DNA from: Mesorhizobium_K quangtriensis
GTDB lineage: Bacteria > Pseudomonadota > Alphaproteobacteria > Rhizobiales > Rhizobiaceae
Length of the DNA stretch: 64,000 nt
Reading direction: 5' to 3'
Assembly (NCBI RefSeq): GCF_040081925.1
Contig: NZ_JBEBMF010000002.1
Span: 372,001 to 436,000, forward strand
This document shows positions 7,540 through 15,440 of the stretch, piece after piece. The notes below the pieces were generated by a model. The model was not told where the DNA came from and searched no databases. It saw only the letters and a program-made list of their open reading frames with translations. The translations under genes and the position numbers were made by a program. Within the stretch, counting starts at the first letter, position 1; every line of letters begins with the position of its first letter.

Positions 7540-8277
7540 TCAGCCGCCGAGTGTCTCGGCGAACAGCGTCTTCAGCCGTGCGAAGTGACGCTGCGCGCCC
7601 CTCTCATCGTAGGCCGTGTGGTCCGGCACGCACCAGCCATGCGCCACGCCGACATAGTTCTCGATGATGTGGTCCACCTCGGCCGACCGGAAGGCATGCG
7701 CGAGCTTGCCTGCCTGCTCTGGCGGGAAACTCCCATCGACGCCAGCCGCACCGACATAGATACGCGCCTTGATGTTGCCGGCGTTGATCTGCGGGCTGTC
7801 AGGCGCATCATTGGCAAGATTGCCGCCATGAAAACTTGCCGCGGCAACCATGCGCTCGGGGTGCGCAGCCGCCGCGTTGATGGCCCGTGCGCCGCCCATG
7901 CAGTAGCCAACCACCGCCATCGGCCCGGTAACGCCATGGCCGGCCAAGGCCCCGATGAACGAGGCAGTATCCTTGGCGGTCATGGCCTGCGTGGTGGATC
8001 CCATCGCGGCGCGAATGAGTGTTGCCGAAGCCTCGTCCTTGAAACCCGTCTTTGCATCGAAAGGGCCAAAGCGTCCTCCCCGGTAGAAGAGATCGGGTAC
8101 CAGAACCGCATAGCCATCGGCCGCGATACGTTCGGCTATCTGCTCCAGGGCGGGCCTGACGCCGAAGGCATCCATGAAAATGATCACGCCGGCCGAGGGG
8201 GCGGCGCCTGAGGCCATTATCAGGCTCGCGTCCGCTATGCCGTCAGCCGTCTCTATCCTGATTTCCTGCCGGCTCAT
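7540..8277 (-). CDS. Dienelactone hydrolase family protein
   Basis: A 245-residue alpha/beta hydrolase of the dienelactone hydrolase family. The nucleophile elbow is GYCMGGARA with Cys as nucleophile. Asp in the GAAGVDGSFPP region and His in VAHGWCVPD complete the likely triad. Family members open lactones or cleave small esters in the cytosol. The start at 8277 follows a GGAG site. The upstream codons to 8304 lack one. It stands first in a two-gene minus-strand unit with the ferredoxin-like gene. No aromatic-degradation genes are near, so the natural substrate cannot be inferred. Confidence 0.85.
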   Translation of the reverse strand: MSRQEIRIETADGIADASLIMASGAAPSAGVIIFMDAFGVRPALEQIAERIAADGYAVLVPDLFYRGGRFGPFDAKTGFKDEASATLIRAAMGSTTQAMTAKDTASFIGALAGHGVTGPMAVVGYCMGGARAINAAAAHPERMVAAASFHGGNLANDAPDSPQINAGNIKARIYVGAAGVDGSFPPEQAGKLAHAFRSAEVDHIIENYVGVAHGWCVPDHTAYDERGAQRHFARLKTLFAETLGG

Positions 8278-8453
8278 GACTGCGCTCCTTGCCTTGCAAC
8301 TCACTTCGAACCTTATCCGGTCGCCGCGTTCCTGACCAATGCCGGGACGGAGCCGATCAAGATTTCGTGGCGGGACAGGAGGCCGTCCACATCATTGTTG
8401 CCTTGCCACCCGCCCGGAATTCTGAAACATCGCGGCTCCACGTGAGTTCAAGC

Positions 8454-8882
8454 ATGACATTCCGCCTGACGCCGGCCCTGTTTTTAGTCCTCTTGGCCGG
8501 CTGCGCTTCCTCCGAACCGCAGAACGTTTCCTACGCACCGGTTGCCGCACAATCGATGGCGATGCAGCCGGCATCGTTGCCCCCGCCGCCCATGCCGGGG
8601 AACGCCCCCTCACCGTCCTCCGGCTTTCACGCCTCGGCCCCAGCGAGCGCGCCGATGTCGAAGGAGCCCATGGAGACTTCCATGTCGGCCATGCCGACGG
8701 AAGAACCCCTGCCGGGATCGCCTGAAGCACCTCTGGCAAATGCTCCGGCCCTCCCGGCCACGGAAGCCGACATCGCCGCTGGAGTCCCGGCAGGTGCAAC
8801 CAATTGCAGCACACTCGATGGCGTCACGCTATGCGATGCACCCTACGACCCTGCCGTGGACGCCACGCACAACACCAACTGA
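8454..8882 (+). CDS. Proline-rich lipoprotein
   Basis: A 142-residue predicted outer or inner membrane lipoprotein. The signal peptide MTFRLTPALFLVLLAGC ends in a lipobox (LAGC) with Cys17 as the lipidated residue. The rest is low-complexity and rich in Pro, Ala, Ser and Met, with no recognisable domain, except a short C-terminal block with two cysteines (GATNCSTLDGVTLCDAPYD) that could form a disulfide. No family is recognised. It is monocistronic, with about 175 nt before the divergent hydrolase gene and the convergent mttB-like gene downstream. Confidence 0.65.
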   Translation: MTFRLTPALFLVLLAGCASSEPQNVSYAPVAAQSMAMQPASLPPPPMPGNAPSPSSGFHASAPASAPMSKEPMETSMSAMPTEEPLPGSPEAPLANAPALPATEADIAAGVPAGATNCSTLDGVTLCDAPYDPAVDATHNTN

Positions 8883-8954
8883 AAGCGAACACGACGACGC
8901 TCAGCTCTTGAACGCGCTGCGCCAGACTTCCTTGTGAATGATGTCGGCCACTTT

Positions 8955-8974
8955 AGCCCGGCCTGAATCGGGCT
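8955..8974 (-). terminator. Hairpin after the mttB-like gene
   Basis: Arms AGCCCG (8955-8960) and CGGGCT (8969-8974) form a 6-bp stem just past the stop of the mttB-like gene. The stop itself sits in the palindrome CCTTCACGTGAAGG (8976-8989). No strong T-run follows, so termination strength is uncertain. Confidence 0.4.
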
Positions 8975-8978
8975 CCCT

Positions 8979-10553
8979 TCACGTGAAGGCGTCGGGCATC
9001 GACTCCTTCTTCTGGCGGATGAAGGCCAGGAGCGCCTCATCGATACCCTGATCGAGCGCAGGCGCCTCGTAGGATTCGAGCCAGCGGCGGGCGAGCTCGT
9101 TGGCGCGCTGCGGTGCAGTCTTCTCGCCCTCGGCCTGCCACTGCTCGAAGGAATTGTTGTCGGCGATCGACGAGCGGTAGAAGGCAGTCTGGAAGTTGGC
9201 CTGCGTGTGATCGCAGCCAAGGAAGTGGCTGCCCGGACCAACCTGCCGGATGGCGTCCATCGCTTGGCCATTCTCCGAGAGATCGACGCCGGCCGCGAAC
9301 TTCTGCTGCATGCCGAGCTGGTCGATGTCCATCATGAACTTCTCATAGCAGGATGCCAGACCGCCTTCGAGCCAGCCGGCCGAATGGAGCACGAAATTCG
9401 CACCGCACAGAACGGTCGAGTTCAGCGTGTTGGCGCTCTCATAGGCCGCCTGCGCGTCTGGGACCTTGGAGGCGCAAAGCGAGCCGCCGGTACGGAACGG
9501 CAGACCGAGACGGCGCGCAAGCTGCGCGGCGCCATAGGAGACGAGCGAAGGCTCCGGCGTGCCGAAGGTCGGCGCACCGGACTGCATCGAAATGGACGAG
9601 GCGAAGGTGCCGAACAGCACCGGCGCGCCAGGCCGCACAAGCTGCGTCAGCGAAGCGCCAGCAAGCACCTCGGCAAGCACCTGCGTCAGTGTGCCGGCGA
9701 CCGTGACCGGGCTCATGGCGCCGGCGAGGATGAACGGGGTGACGATACAGGCCTGGTTGTGGCGCGCGTACACCTTGAGGGCGCCCAGCATCGTGTCGTC
9801 GAACACCATCGGCGAGTTGGCGTTGATGAGCGACGTCAGCACCGTGTTGTTCTCGACGAAATCGTCGCCGAACACGATCTTGGCCATGGCGACCGTGTCT
9901 TCCGCCCGCTCAGGAGCGGTGACCGACCCCATGAAGGGTTTGTCGGAATATTTGATGTGGCTGTAGACCATGTCGAGGTGGCGCTTGTTGACAGGCACGT
10001 CGACCGGCTCGCAGACCGTGCCGCCCGAATGGTGGATGGACGGCGCCATGTAGGCGAGCTTCACGAAATTGCGAAAATCCTCGATCGTGGCGTAACGCCT
10101 GACACCATCAAGGTCGCGCACGAAGGGCGGGCCATAGACCGGCGCGAAGACGGTCGCGTTGCCGCCGATCTGCACGGACCGGTCTGGATTGCGGGCATGC
10201 TGGATGTATTGCGACGGCGCGGTCTTGAGGAGCGAGCGCGGCAGGCCCTTCGGGAAATGGACGCGGTCGCCCTTCACGTCGGCGCCGGCGTTCTTCCAGA
10301 TTTCGAGTGCCTCGGGATCATCGCGGAAGATGATGCCGACTTCCTCAAGGACGGTGTCGGCGTTCTTCTCGATGAGCGCCAGGCCTTCCTCGTTCAGCAC
10401 TTCATAAAGCGGGATTTCGCGCTTGATGTAGGTGAGCTGCGGACCGGCTCCGCCGCCGGTGCGCGCAGCGCGGCGGGCTGCCGCGCCGCCGCTAGCTCCA
10501 CGGCCGCGACGCCCGGCGGGCGCTTCCTGTTCGGCTGCGAGATTGTCGGTCAT
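8979..10553 (-). CDS. MttB-family (non-pyrrolysine) corrinoid methyltransferase
   Basis: A 524-residue member of the trimethylamine methyltransferase (MttB/MtgB) superfamily. These cytosolic TIM-barrel enzymes move a methyl group from a quaternary or tertiary amine to the cobalt of a corrinoid protein. The open frame has no in-frame amber codon, so it belongs to the pyrrolysine-free branch that includes the glycine betaine, proline betaine and carnitine enzymes. Recognisable stretches are YTHIKxEIPLYEVL-like residues 41-55, the TPFILAGAMSPVTVAG segment and the C-terminal GPGSHFLGCDHT. Residues 12-36 are Arg/Gly/Ala-rich and unusual. A good ribosome site (AGGGAAG) precedes it. The corrinoid carrier and reactivase genes lie 1-10 kb away on the other strand. 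The substrate is unproven, with betaines the leading guess. Confidence 0.85.
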   Translation of the reverse strand: MTDNLAAEQEAPAGRRGRGASGGAAARRAARTGGGAGPQLTYIKREIPLYEVLNEEGLALIEKNADTVLEEVGIIFRDDPEALEIWKNAGADVKGDRVHFPKGLPRSLLKTAPSQYIQHARNPDRSVQIGGNATVFAPVYGPPFVRDLDGVRRYATIEDFRNFVKLAYMAPSIHHSGGTVCEPVDVPVNKRHLDMVYSHIKYSDKPFMGSVTAPERAEDTVAMAKIVFGDDFVENNTVLTSLINANSPMVFDDTMLGALKVYARHNQACIVTPFILAGAMSPVTVAGTLTQVLAEVLAGASLTQLVRPGAPVLFGTFASSISMQSGAPTFGTPEPSLVSYGAAQLARRLGLPFRTGGSLCASKVPDAQAAYESANTLNSTVLCGANFVLHSAGWLEGGLASCYEKFMMDIDQLGMQQKFAAGVDLSENGQAMDAIRQVGPGSHFLGCDHTQANFQTAFYRSSIADNNSFEQWQAEGEKTAPQRANELARRWLESYEAPALDQGIDEALLAFIRQKKESMPDAFT

Positions 10554-10758
10554 GATGTCTTCCCTGGATAAGCGGCGCAGCCGGACTGTTCACGGCGCTG
10601 CCAACGGCCGGATCGTAGCCATGGAGCCTAGTGGAAACGGCTTGCCAACGCCACGGCCTGTCGCAAACCCGACAAGCCGGACACGTTGAATTCCGGCAGC
10701 GTCAAGCGCGAACCGGGAAGGATACCCCGTCAGGGAACGGGATATCTTCCGTCGGTGA

Positions 10759-11148
10759 TTATGCCCTGCCCTGCGCGGCATCGAGGCTCCAGGGCCCGGG
10801 CCCCGCAGCCGCGATGTAGAGGAAAACGAAGCAGAAGAGCAGTGCCGGCTCGCCGCCATTAAGGGCCGGGAAGAAGCCTCCCGAAGCGTGGCCGAGGAAA
10901 TAGGCGAAGGCCATCAGGCCTGAAAGGATGAAAGCGACCGGGCGCGAGAAGAGGCCGATGACGAGAAGCAGACCACCCACGACTTCCAGGATTGCGGCGG
11001 TGTAGAGCAGCCCGTTCAACGGATAGGGGAACGGCGCGGGCCAGCCGAAGAGCTTCATCGTGCCGTGCGTGAGAAAAGTCGCGGCGGCAAGAATGCGTAG
11101 GATGCTCAGGATGTGCGGCGCCCAAGGCTGCAGGAAGTTCAGTTGCAT
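10759..11148 (-). CDS. DoxX-family membrane protein
   Basis: A 129-residue four-helix membrane protein of the DoxX family (helices about residues 15-35, 48-68, 74-92 and 98-115). Motifs RILAAATFLTHGTMKLFG and FSRPVAFILSGLMAFAYFLGH are typical. Family members are small inner-membrane proteins, some linked to quinone or thiosulfate redox and to stress resistance. Its place beside corrinoid genes does not by itself show a link. The start follows GGGGA. About 205 nt separate it from the mttB-like gene downstream, and no gene is seen in that gap. Confidence 0.85.
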   Translation of the reverse strand: MQLNFLQPWAPHILSILRILAAATFLTHGTMKLFGWPAPFPYPLNGLLYTAAILEVVGGLLLVIGLFSRPVAFILSGLMAFAYFLGHASGGFFPALNGGEPALLFCFVFLYIAAAGPGPWSLDAAQGRA

Positions 11149-11284
11149 GAAATGTCCCCTATCCAGACAGATTTAACGATCTGAAGCTTTAAGGGGGCGT
11201 GTTTTGAAGACAAGTAGGCATCTGCAGGTAACCACCCCCGTTTCCGGCATCATCACCAAGCCGTGAGTGGAAAAACCGCCTCTC

Positions 11285-11337
11285 GGAAGCGGCAAGGATT
11301 CGAACAGGCCTTCCTGCCTCCGATTGCCGCTTTCCTT
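11285..11337. other. Structured leader in front of the corrinoid protein gene
   Basis: Arms AAGCGGCAA (11287-11295) and TTGCCGCTT (11324-11332) pair perfectly. The stem extends with GGA/TCC around one bulge, and an inner AGGC/GCCT stem caps it. A pyrimidine run TTTCCTTTTG follows on the plus strand. It lies 108 nt before the corrinoid gene start and could be an attenuator, a terminator of a short leader RNA, or an operator. No known riboswitch class is recognised. Confidence 0.4.
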
Positions 11338-11444
11338 TTGCAGCGCGTCGCAAATCGGCTATGGCGGTCAAAGCCTTGCAGGCTACCTATTGCCGCAACG
11401 TCCCCTTCCACGCCATGATGGCCCCGCGGCCACAGGAGCTCAAA

Positions 11445-12143
11445 ATGTCCGACGACGAGATCATCCTCTCCGAGCTTTCCGACGACGAACTCGTGCAGCA
11501 GATGCATGATGACCTCTACGACGGGCTGAAGGAGGAGATCGAAGAGGGCACCAACATCCTGCTCGAGCGCGGCTGGGCGCCCTACAAGGTTCTGACCGAG
11601 GCGCTCGTCGAGGGGATGCGCATCGTCGGCGAGGATTTTCGCGATGGCATCCTGTTCGTTCCGGAAGTGTTGCTGTCAGCCAATGCCATGAAGGCTGGTA
11701 TGCACATTCTGCGCCCGCTTCTGGCCGCCACAGGCGCGCCCAAGCAGGGGAAGATGGTCATCGGCACAGTCAAGGGCGACATCCACGACATCGGCAAGAA
11801 CCTCGTCGGCATGATGATGGAAGGCGCCGGCTTCGACGTCATCGACCTCGGCATCAACAACCCGGTCGAGAAGTATCTCGATGCGATCGACCAGCACCAG
11901 CCCGACATCATCGGCATGTCGGCCCTGCTGACCACGACCATGCCCTACATGAAGGTCGTGATCGACACAATGAAGGAAAAGGGCATCCGCGACGACTATG
12001 TCGTGCTGGTGGGCGGTGCGCCGCTGAACGAGGAATTCGGCAAGGCTGTCGGCGCCGACGCCTACTGCCGCGATGCGGCCGTGGCGGTGGAAACCGCCAA
12101 GGACTTCATGAAGCGCAAGCACAACCTGCGCGCTTCGGCCTAA
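11445..12143 (+). CDS. Corrinoid (B12-binding) methyl carrier protein, MttC/MtgC-like
   Basis: A 232-residue cobalamin-binding protein. Residues about 10-95 form the Met-synthase-like helical cap (EEGTNILLERGWAPYKVLTE). Residues about 100-225 form the Rossmann-like B12 domain, with the base-off motif GDIHDIG, where His114 would be the lower axial ligand. SALLTTTMP and GGAPLNEEFG give the Ser and GG parts of the B12 fingerprint. It would accept methyl from the MttB homologue and donate it to the methyl-THF:corrinoid methyltransferase. The start at 11445 follows AGGAG. The open frame from 11361 adds 28 codons with no ribosome site. A strong hairpin follows the gene. Confidence 0.92.
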   Translation: MSDDEIILSELSDDELVQQMHDDLYDGLKEEIEEGTNILLERGWAPYKVLTEALVEGMRIVGEDFRDGILFVPEVLLSANAMKAGMHILRPLLAATGAPKQGKMVIGTVKGDIHDIGKNLVGMMMEGAGFDVIDLGINNPVEKYLDAIDQHQPDIIGMSALLTTTMPYMKVVIDTMKEKGIRDDYVVLVGGAPLNEEFGKAVGADAYCRDAAVAVETAKDFMKRKHNLRASA

Positions 12144-12156
12144 CGTACATAAATGA

Positions 12157-12179
12157 AGGGCCGCGAAAAACGCGGCCCT
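12157..12179. terminator. Hairpin between convergent genes
   Basis: Perfect 9-bp arms AGGGCCGCG (12157-12165) and CGCGGCCCT (12171-12179) enclose AAAAA. It sits between the corrinoid gene and the small lipoprotein gene on the opposite strand, so it may serve both. T-runs are short on either strand. Confidence 0.55.
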
Positions 12180-12223
12180 GAAAACGTGCTGTCGAACGGA
12201 TTTGTCGTGGAAAGTCTGGCGGA

Positions 12224-12352
12224 TCAGTTCTCGATCGCGTTGGCGGTCGCCTGAACATCCCGCTTCGCACCGCGAACGGTGTTGGCGCAGGCCGAAACGG
12301 CGATGGCACAGACCAGAATCGTGGCGAGTGTTGCGATACGCGACAGTTTCAT
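12224..12352 (-). CDS. Entericidin A/B-family small lipoprotein
   Basis: A 42-residue lipoprotein. Residues 1-21 are a lipoprotein signal (MKLSRIATLATILV, then AVSAC) with Cys22 as the lipidated residue. The mature part ANTVRGAKRDVQATANAIEN has the NTxRGxxxDxxxxGxAI-type pattern of entericidins, short cell-envelope lipopeptides linked to stress and stationary phase. A clear GGGAG ribosome site lies 9 nt before the ATG at 12352. It is divergent from the DUF1638 gene and sits inside the corrinoid island without an obvious functional tie. Confidence 0.8.
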   Translation of the reverse strand: MKLSRIATLATILVCAIAVSACANTVRGAKRDVQATANAIEN

Positions 12353-12471
12353 CGACTATGTCTCCCTCAATGACTAGATGAATGCGCAGAGCAACGAATT
12401 AACGCGACGATAGGTTCCATCCGTCGCGTGAATTTTCAGTCCCGCATGGCCGGATGACCTTGGGTTGACCC

Positions 12472-13131
12472 ATGATGGCGCAAGAAACGCCCGATGTAAT
12501 TGCGAAAAGCGGCAAAGTCGCCGCGACGGCGCCGCATGCCGAGCGGGTGCGGGTCATCGCCTGCGGCGCGATCGCTCGCGAAGTCATCGCCATCTGCAAG
12601 GCCAATGACCTGAAGCATGTCGACCTCGTCTGCCTGCCGGCCATCTGGCACGTCTTTCCAGAGAAGATCGGGCCCGGCATGCGCGACGCGATCGCCGAGG
12701 CGCACGCGGACGGCTATTCGCGCATCTTCATCGGCTATGCCGAATGCGGCACGCAAGGGCAACTGGACAAGATCTGCGCCGAGGAAGGCATCGAGCGGAT
12801 TGGCGGACCGCACTGCTATTCGTTCTTCACGGGCAACGAAGCGTTCCTGGGGAACATCGACAACGAATTCACCGCCTTCTACCTGACGGACCTGCTCGCC
12901 CGGCAGTTCGAAGCGTTCGTGATCGAACCTCTGAAGCTGGATCAGCACCCGGAACTACGTCAGATGGTGTTCGGCAACTACACCAAGATCGTCTATCTGG
13001 CGCAGACCGAAGACGCTGAGTTGCAGAAGAAGGCGAGATGGGCGGCCGACTATCTCGGGCTGGACTACGAATATAGGTTTACCGGCTATGGCGACCTTAC
13101 GCCGGCAATCGTCAACGCCGCCAAGGCCTGA
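12472..13131 (+). CDS. DUF1638 protein of the corrinoid island
   Basis: A 219-residue cytosolic protein matching the DUF1638 family (RVIACGAIAREVIAI near residues 26-40, IWHVFPEKI, and FIGYAECGTQGQLDKI). Three conserved cysteines (in ACGA, AECGT and PHCYSF) could bind a metal or cluster. The family is known mainly from gene neighbourhoods of corrinoid methyltransferases in archaea and bacteria, and no biochemical role is established. Here it lies between the corrinoid carrier and the methyl-THF genes on the same strand, which supports a role in methyl transfer or cofactor handling (inference). Two adjacent ATG codons (12472 and 12475) could serve as start. Confidence 0.8.
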   Translation: MMAQETPDVIAKSGKVAATAPHAERVRVIACGAIAREVIAICKANDLKHVDLVCLPAIWHVFPEKIGPGMRDAIAEAHADGYSRIFIGYAECGTQGQLDKICAEEGIERIGGPHCYSFFTGNEAFLGNIDNEFTAFYLTDLLARQFEAFVIEPLKLDQHPELRQMVFGNYTKIVYLAQTEDAELQKKARWAADYLGLDYEYRFTGYGDLTPAIVNAAKA

Positions 13132-13200
13132 TTTCGGACCTGACCCAAAAGCGCCTGATTCACCTGACTTTTCGCTCCTGAAACCACAAGGAGACCCGTC

Positions 13201-13773
13201 ATGCTTCGTGCAATTGCGCTGACGATCGCGTTCGCCCTCCCCGCCACAGCGGTTCTCGCCGACGGCGCGGTGCAGAAGCTGATGACGGCCGCCGACAAGA
13301 CGCGGCTCGAACACTACGACGAGACACGCAAGACGGCGCTTGCGGAGGCGAAGTCGGGCGATCCGGCAGAGGTGACGCAGCTCGATGCGTTGCTGGCGAA
13401 ACCACTGCTGTCGACGCCGGATTTCGACATGGGCGGCGAATGGCGCTGCCGCACGATCAAGGCGGGCGGCTTCGCGACGCTGGTGATATACGACTGGTTC
13501 AAGTGCCGGGTGAGCGACGATGGATCAGGTTGGAAGCTCGACAAGCTGACCGGCTCCCAGCGCACGACCGGCCGCTTCTACGATGACAGCGAAAAACGCA
13601 TGATCTATCTCGGCTCCCTGTTCATCGCAGGTGACAAGGCGAAGCCCTATGGCAGCGGACCAGAGACCGATCAGGTCGGCTACGCATTCCGCACCGGTTC
13701 GCAGGAGTGGCGGATCGAGTTTCCCGCCCCCACATATGAGTCCAAGCTCGATATCCTTGAATTCAAGAGGTGA
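13201..13773 (+). CDS. DUF4893 secreted protein
   Basis: A 190-residue protein with a signal peptide (MLRAIALTIAFALPATAVLADG, cleavage after about residue 20). The mature part matches the DUF4893 family (TRLEHYDETRKTALAEA, then GGEWRCRTIKAGG and YDWFKCRV with two Cys that may form a disulfide). A good AAGGAG site lies 8 nt before the ATG. It is probably periplasmic. No function is known for the family and there is no clear link to the surrounding C1 genes beyond position and strand. Confidence 0.8.
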   Translation: MLRAIALTIAFALPATAVLADGAVQKLMTAADKTRLEHYDETRKTALAEAKSGDPAEVTQLDALLAKPLLSTPDFDMGGEWRCRTIKAGGFATLVIYDWFKCRVSDDGSGWKLDKLTGSQRTTGRFYDDSEKRMIYLGSLFIAGDKAKPYGSGPETDQVGYAFRTGSQEWRIEFPAPTYESKLDILEFKR

Positions 13774-13879
13774 CGCGGTAGCCTTGTCAGTCCAGGCATG
13801 GTCGTCACCATAGGTTAACCCGCAAGGGGCAGAATGGAGCCGACTTGCATGAACCGTGCGGCGTGGGGTTGCTGACGGA

Positions 13880-14539
13880 ATGACGGCGGAAGCTTCGAGC
13901 CTCGAAAGCGGGCCGAACGACGGTGCACCAAGGCGCCGGCGGCCGCGAAGGCTGTCCGAGCTTTTCGCGCAACTGGCCCGAGATGCAGACGGATCGGTTT
14001 CGATCGGCCACATCCGCGACGCGCTCGGCAATCGCGGTTTCGCGCCTATCCTGGTTCTCTTCGCCGCCTTCAACCTGTTGCCCCTGCCGCCGGGTACTTC
14101 GGCGATCCTCGGCATTCCGCTGATCATCGTCTCGGCGCAGATGGTTTACGGCACGCGCAGGCTCTGGCTTCCCGATGCCCTGTCCAAGCGGTCCCTGAGC
14201 GCCGACACGTTCCGCTCGACGATGGAATGGATCATACCGCGTCTCGCCCGCATCGAGCGCGTGATCCGGCCGCGATACTGGCCTTTCTGGCGCAAGCAGG
14301 GTGACCGCATCATAGGTTGCCTGGCGCTCGTGCTGGCAATCGTCGTGACGCTTCCAATTCCACTCGGCAACTGGCTGCCGGCCTTTGCGACAGCCTTGCT
14401 GGGCCTGGCGCTGTCGGAGAGGGACGGCGTTCTGCTCGCCATCGGCGGGGCGGTCAGCGTGGTCTCCATGATCGTGATCGCCGGCGTCGTCGGCACCGCA
14501 GGCTTCGCCGCCCACGCCGCCCTCGGCTGGCTCTTCTGA
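13880..14539 (+). CDS. ExoD-family membrane protein
   Basis: A 219-residue inner-membrane protein of the ExoD family, named for a Sinorhizobium gene affecting exopolysaccharide and alkali tolerance. An N-terminal cytoplasmic part (RRLSELFAQLARDADGSVSIGHI) precedes hydrophobic segments around residues 54-80, 145-165, 170-190 and 195-219. The block AAFNLLPLPPGTSAILGIPL is diagnostic. The ATG at 13880 is preferred over a GTG at 13856, which has no better site. It is 7 nt upstream of the formyltransferase gene, so the two are likely cotranscribed. Its role in the C1 island is unclear. Confidence 0.82.
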   Translation: MTAEASSLESGPNDGAPRRRRPRRLSELFAQLARDADGSVSIGHIRDALGNRGFAPILVLFAAFNLLPLPPGTSAILGIPLIIVSAQMVYGTRRLWLPDALSKRSLSADTFRSTMEWIIPRLARIERVIRPRYWPFWRKQGDRIIGCLALVLAIVVTLPIPLGNWLPAFATALLGLALSERDGVLLAIGGAVSVVSMIVIAGVVGTAGFAAHAALGWLF

Positions 14540-14546
14540 GGCCGCC

Positions 14547-15311
14547 GTGGACAAGAAGATCGTGGTCGTCACGGAAGGCGGGCCGCATATCTGGGCGCTG
14601 GTCAACGCGCTGACGGATCGCTTCGGCGCGATCACGGTCATCGAGGAGGAGCCGGAATCCAAGAAAGCACTGCTGGCAGCCAGAGCGCGGCGGCAGGGCT
14701 GGATAACGGCTCTCGGCCAGTTGGGCACGATGGTTCTGGTGCGGCTCGGCAAGCGGTTTTTCGCACGGAGGGCTGAACACATCGAACGCGAAGCCGGATT
14801 GGAGACCAAACCGACAGCTAGCCAGACAATCATCAAGGTCCCGTCGGCCAATGCGCCTGAATTCGTTTCCGTGATCGAACGCTTGAAACCCGACGTGATC
14901 CTACTCGCCGGATGCCGGCTGCTGTCGAAACGGACGCTGGCGGCAATCCCCTGCCCGGTCTTGAACTATCACGCCGGCATCACACCGAAATATCGCGGCA
15001 TGAACGGTGGCTACTGGGCGCTGGCAACGGGCGATGCCGGCAATTTCGGCACGACGGTGCATCTGGTCGACGCTGGTGTGGACACGGGCGGCGTGCTTCA
15101 TCAGGTTCGCGGGAAGCCGGAGCCGGGCGACAACATCGCGCTCTATCCGCTGCGGCTCGCAGCGCTGTCGCGCGGCAGCTGCATCAAGGGCATAGAGGAC
15201 GCGCTGGACGGGCGCCTGACGCCGGCAGCGCCGGACATGCCGTCTCGACAATGGTATCACCCTACGATCTGGTTCTACCTGTGGACCGGACTGACCAAGG
15301 GCGTGTGGTAA
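14547..15311 (+). CDS. Formyltransferase-fold protein in the C1 island
   Basis: A 254-residue protein with a formyl_transf_N-type catalytic core. The motif NYHAGITPKYRGMNGGYWAL (about residues 140-159) holds the Asn-His pair used by 10-formyl-THF enzymes, and DAGVDTGG (about 174-181) supplies the catalytic Asp. It lacks the C-terminal tRNA-binding domain of methionyl-tRNA formyltransferase. Residues 25-75 are basic and probably hold an unknown acceptor-binding part. The GTG start at 14547 is 7 nt after the ExoD stop. Related proteins formylate amino sugars or hydrolyse formyl-THF. Here it could balance one-carbon units made by the methyl island, which is inference. Confidence 0.75.
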   Translation: MDKKIVVVTEGGPHIWALVNALTDRFGAITVIEEEPESKKALLAARARRQGWITALGQLGTMVLVRLGKRFFARRAEHIEREAGLETKPTASQTIIKVPSANAPEFVSVIERLKPDVILLAGCRLLSKRTLAAIPCPVLNYHAGITPKYRGMNGGYWALATGDAGNFGTTVHLVDAGVDTGGVLHQVRGKPEPGDNIALYPLRLAALSRGSCIKGIEDALDGRLTPAAPDMPSRQWYHPTIWFYLWTGLTKGVW

Positions 15312-15440
15312 TCCCCGCCGACACTTTTCTGTTTGCGTCATCGCAATGCGTCGCTTTTGAATGCGCGCGCGTCGTCGGGTGAGAAGCGGGCGAATTGCGC
15401 TTCCGGCAATGCTGAAATGCTTGAAATTTGCGAGAAATCC

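Noticed and set aside
8979..10553. Amber-encoded pyrrolysine in the MttB homologue
   Set aside because: The frame is fully open with no TAG codon, and no pyl genes are present in the window.
9207..10571. 454-residue plus-strand open frame opposite the mttB-like gene
   Set aside because: It is a GC-rich shadow with an Arg/His/Asp-rich composition and no recognisable motif.
11288..11330. tRNA-like element (GTTCGAATC on the minus strand with a 7-bp outer stem)
   Set aside because: There is no proper T-stem, anticodon arm or D-arm. Only two bases lie between the loop and the outer stem, so it cannot fold as a tRNA.
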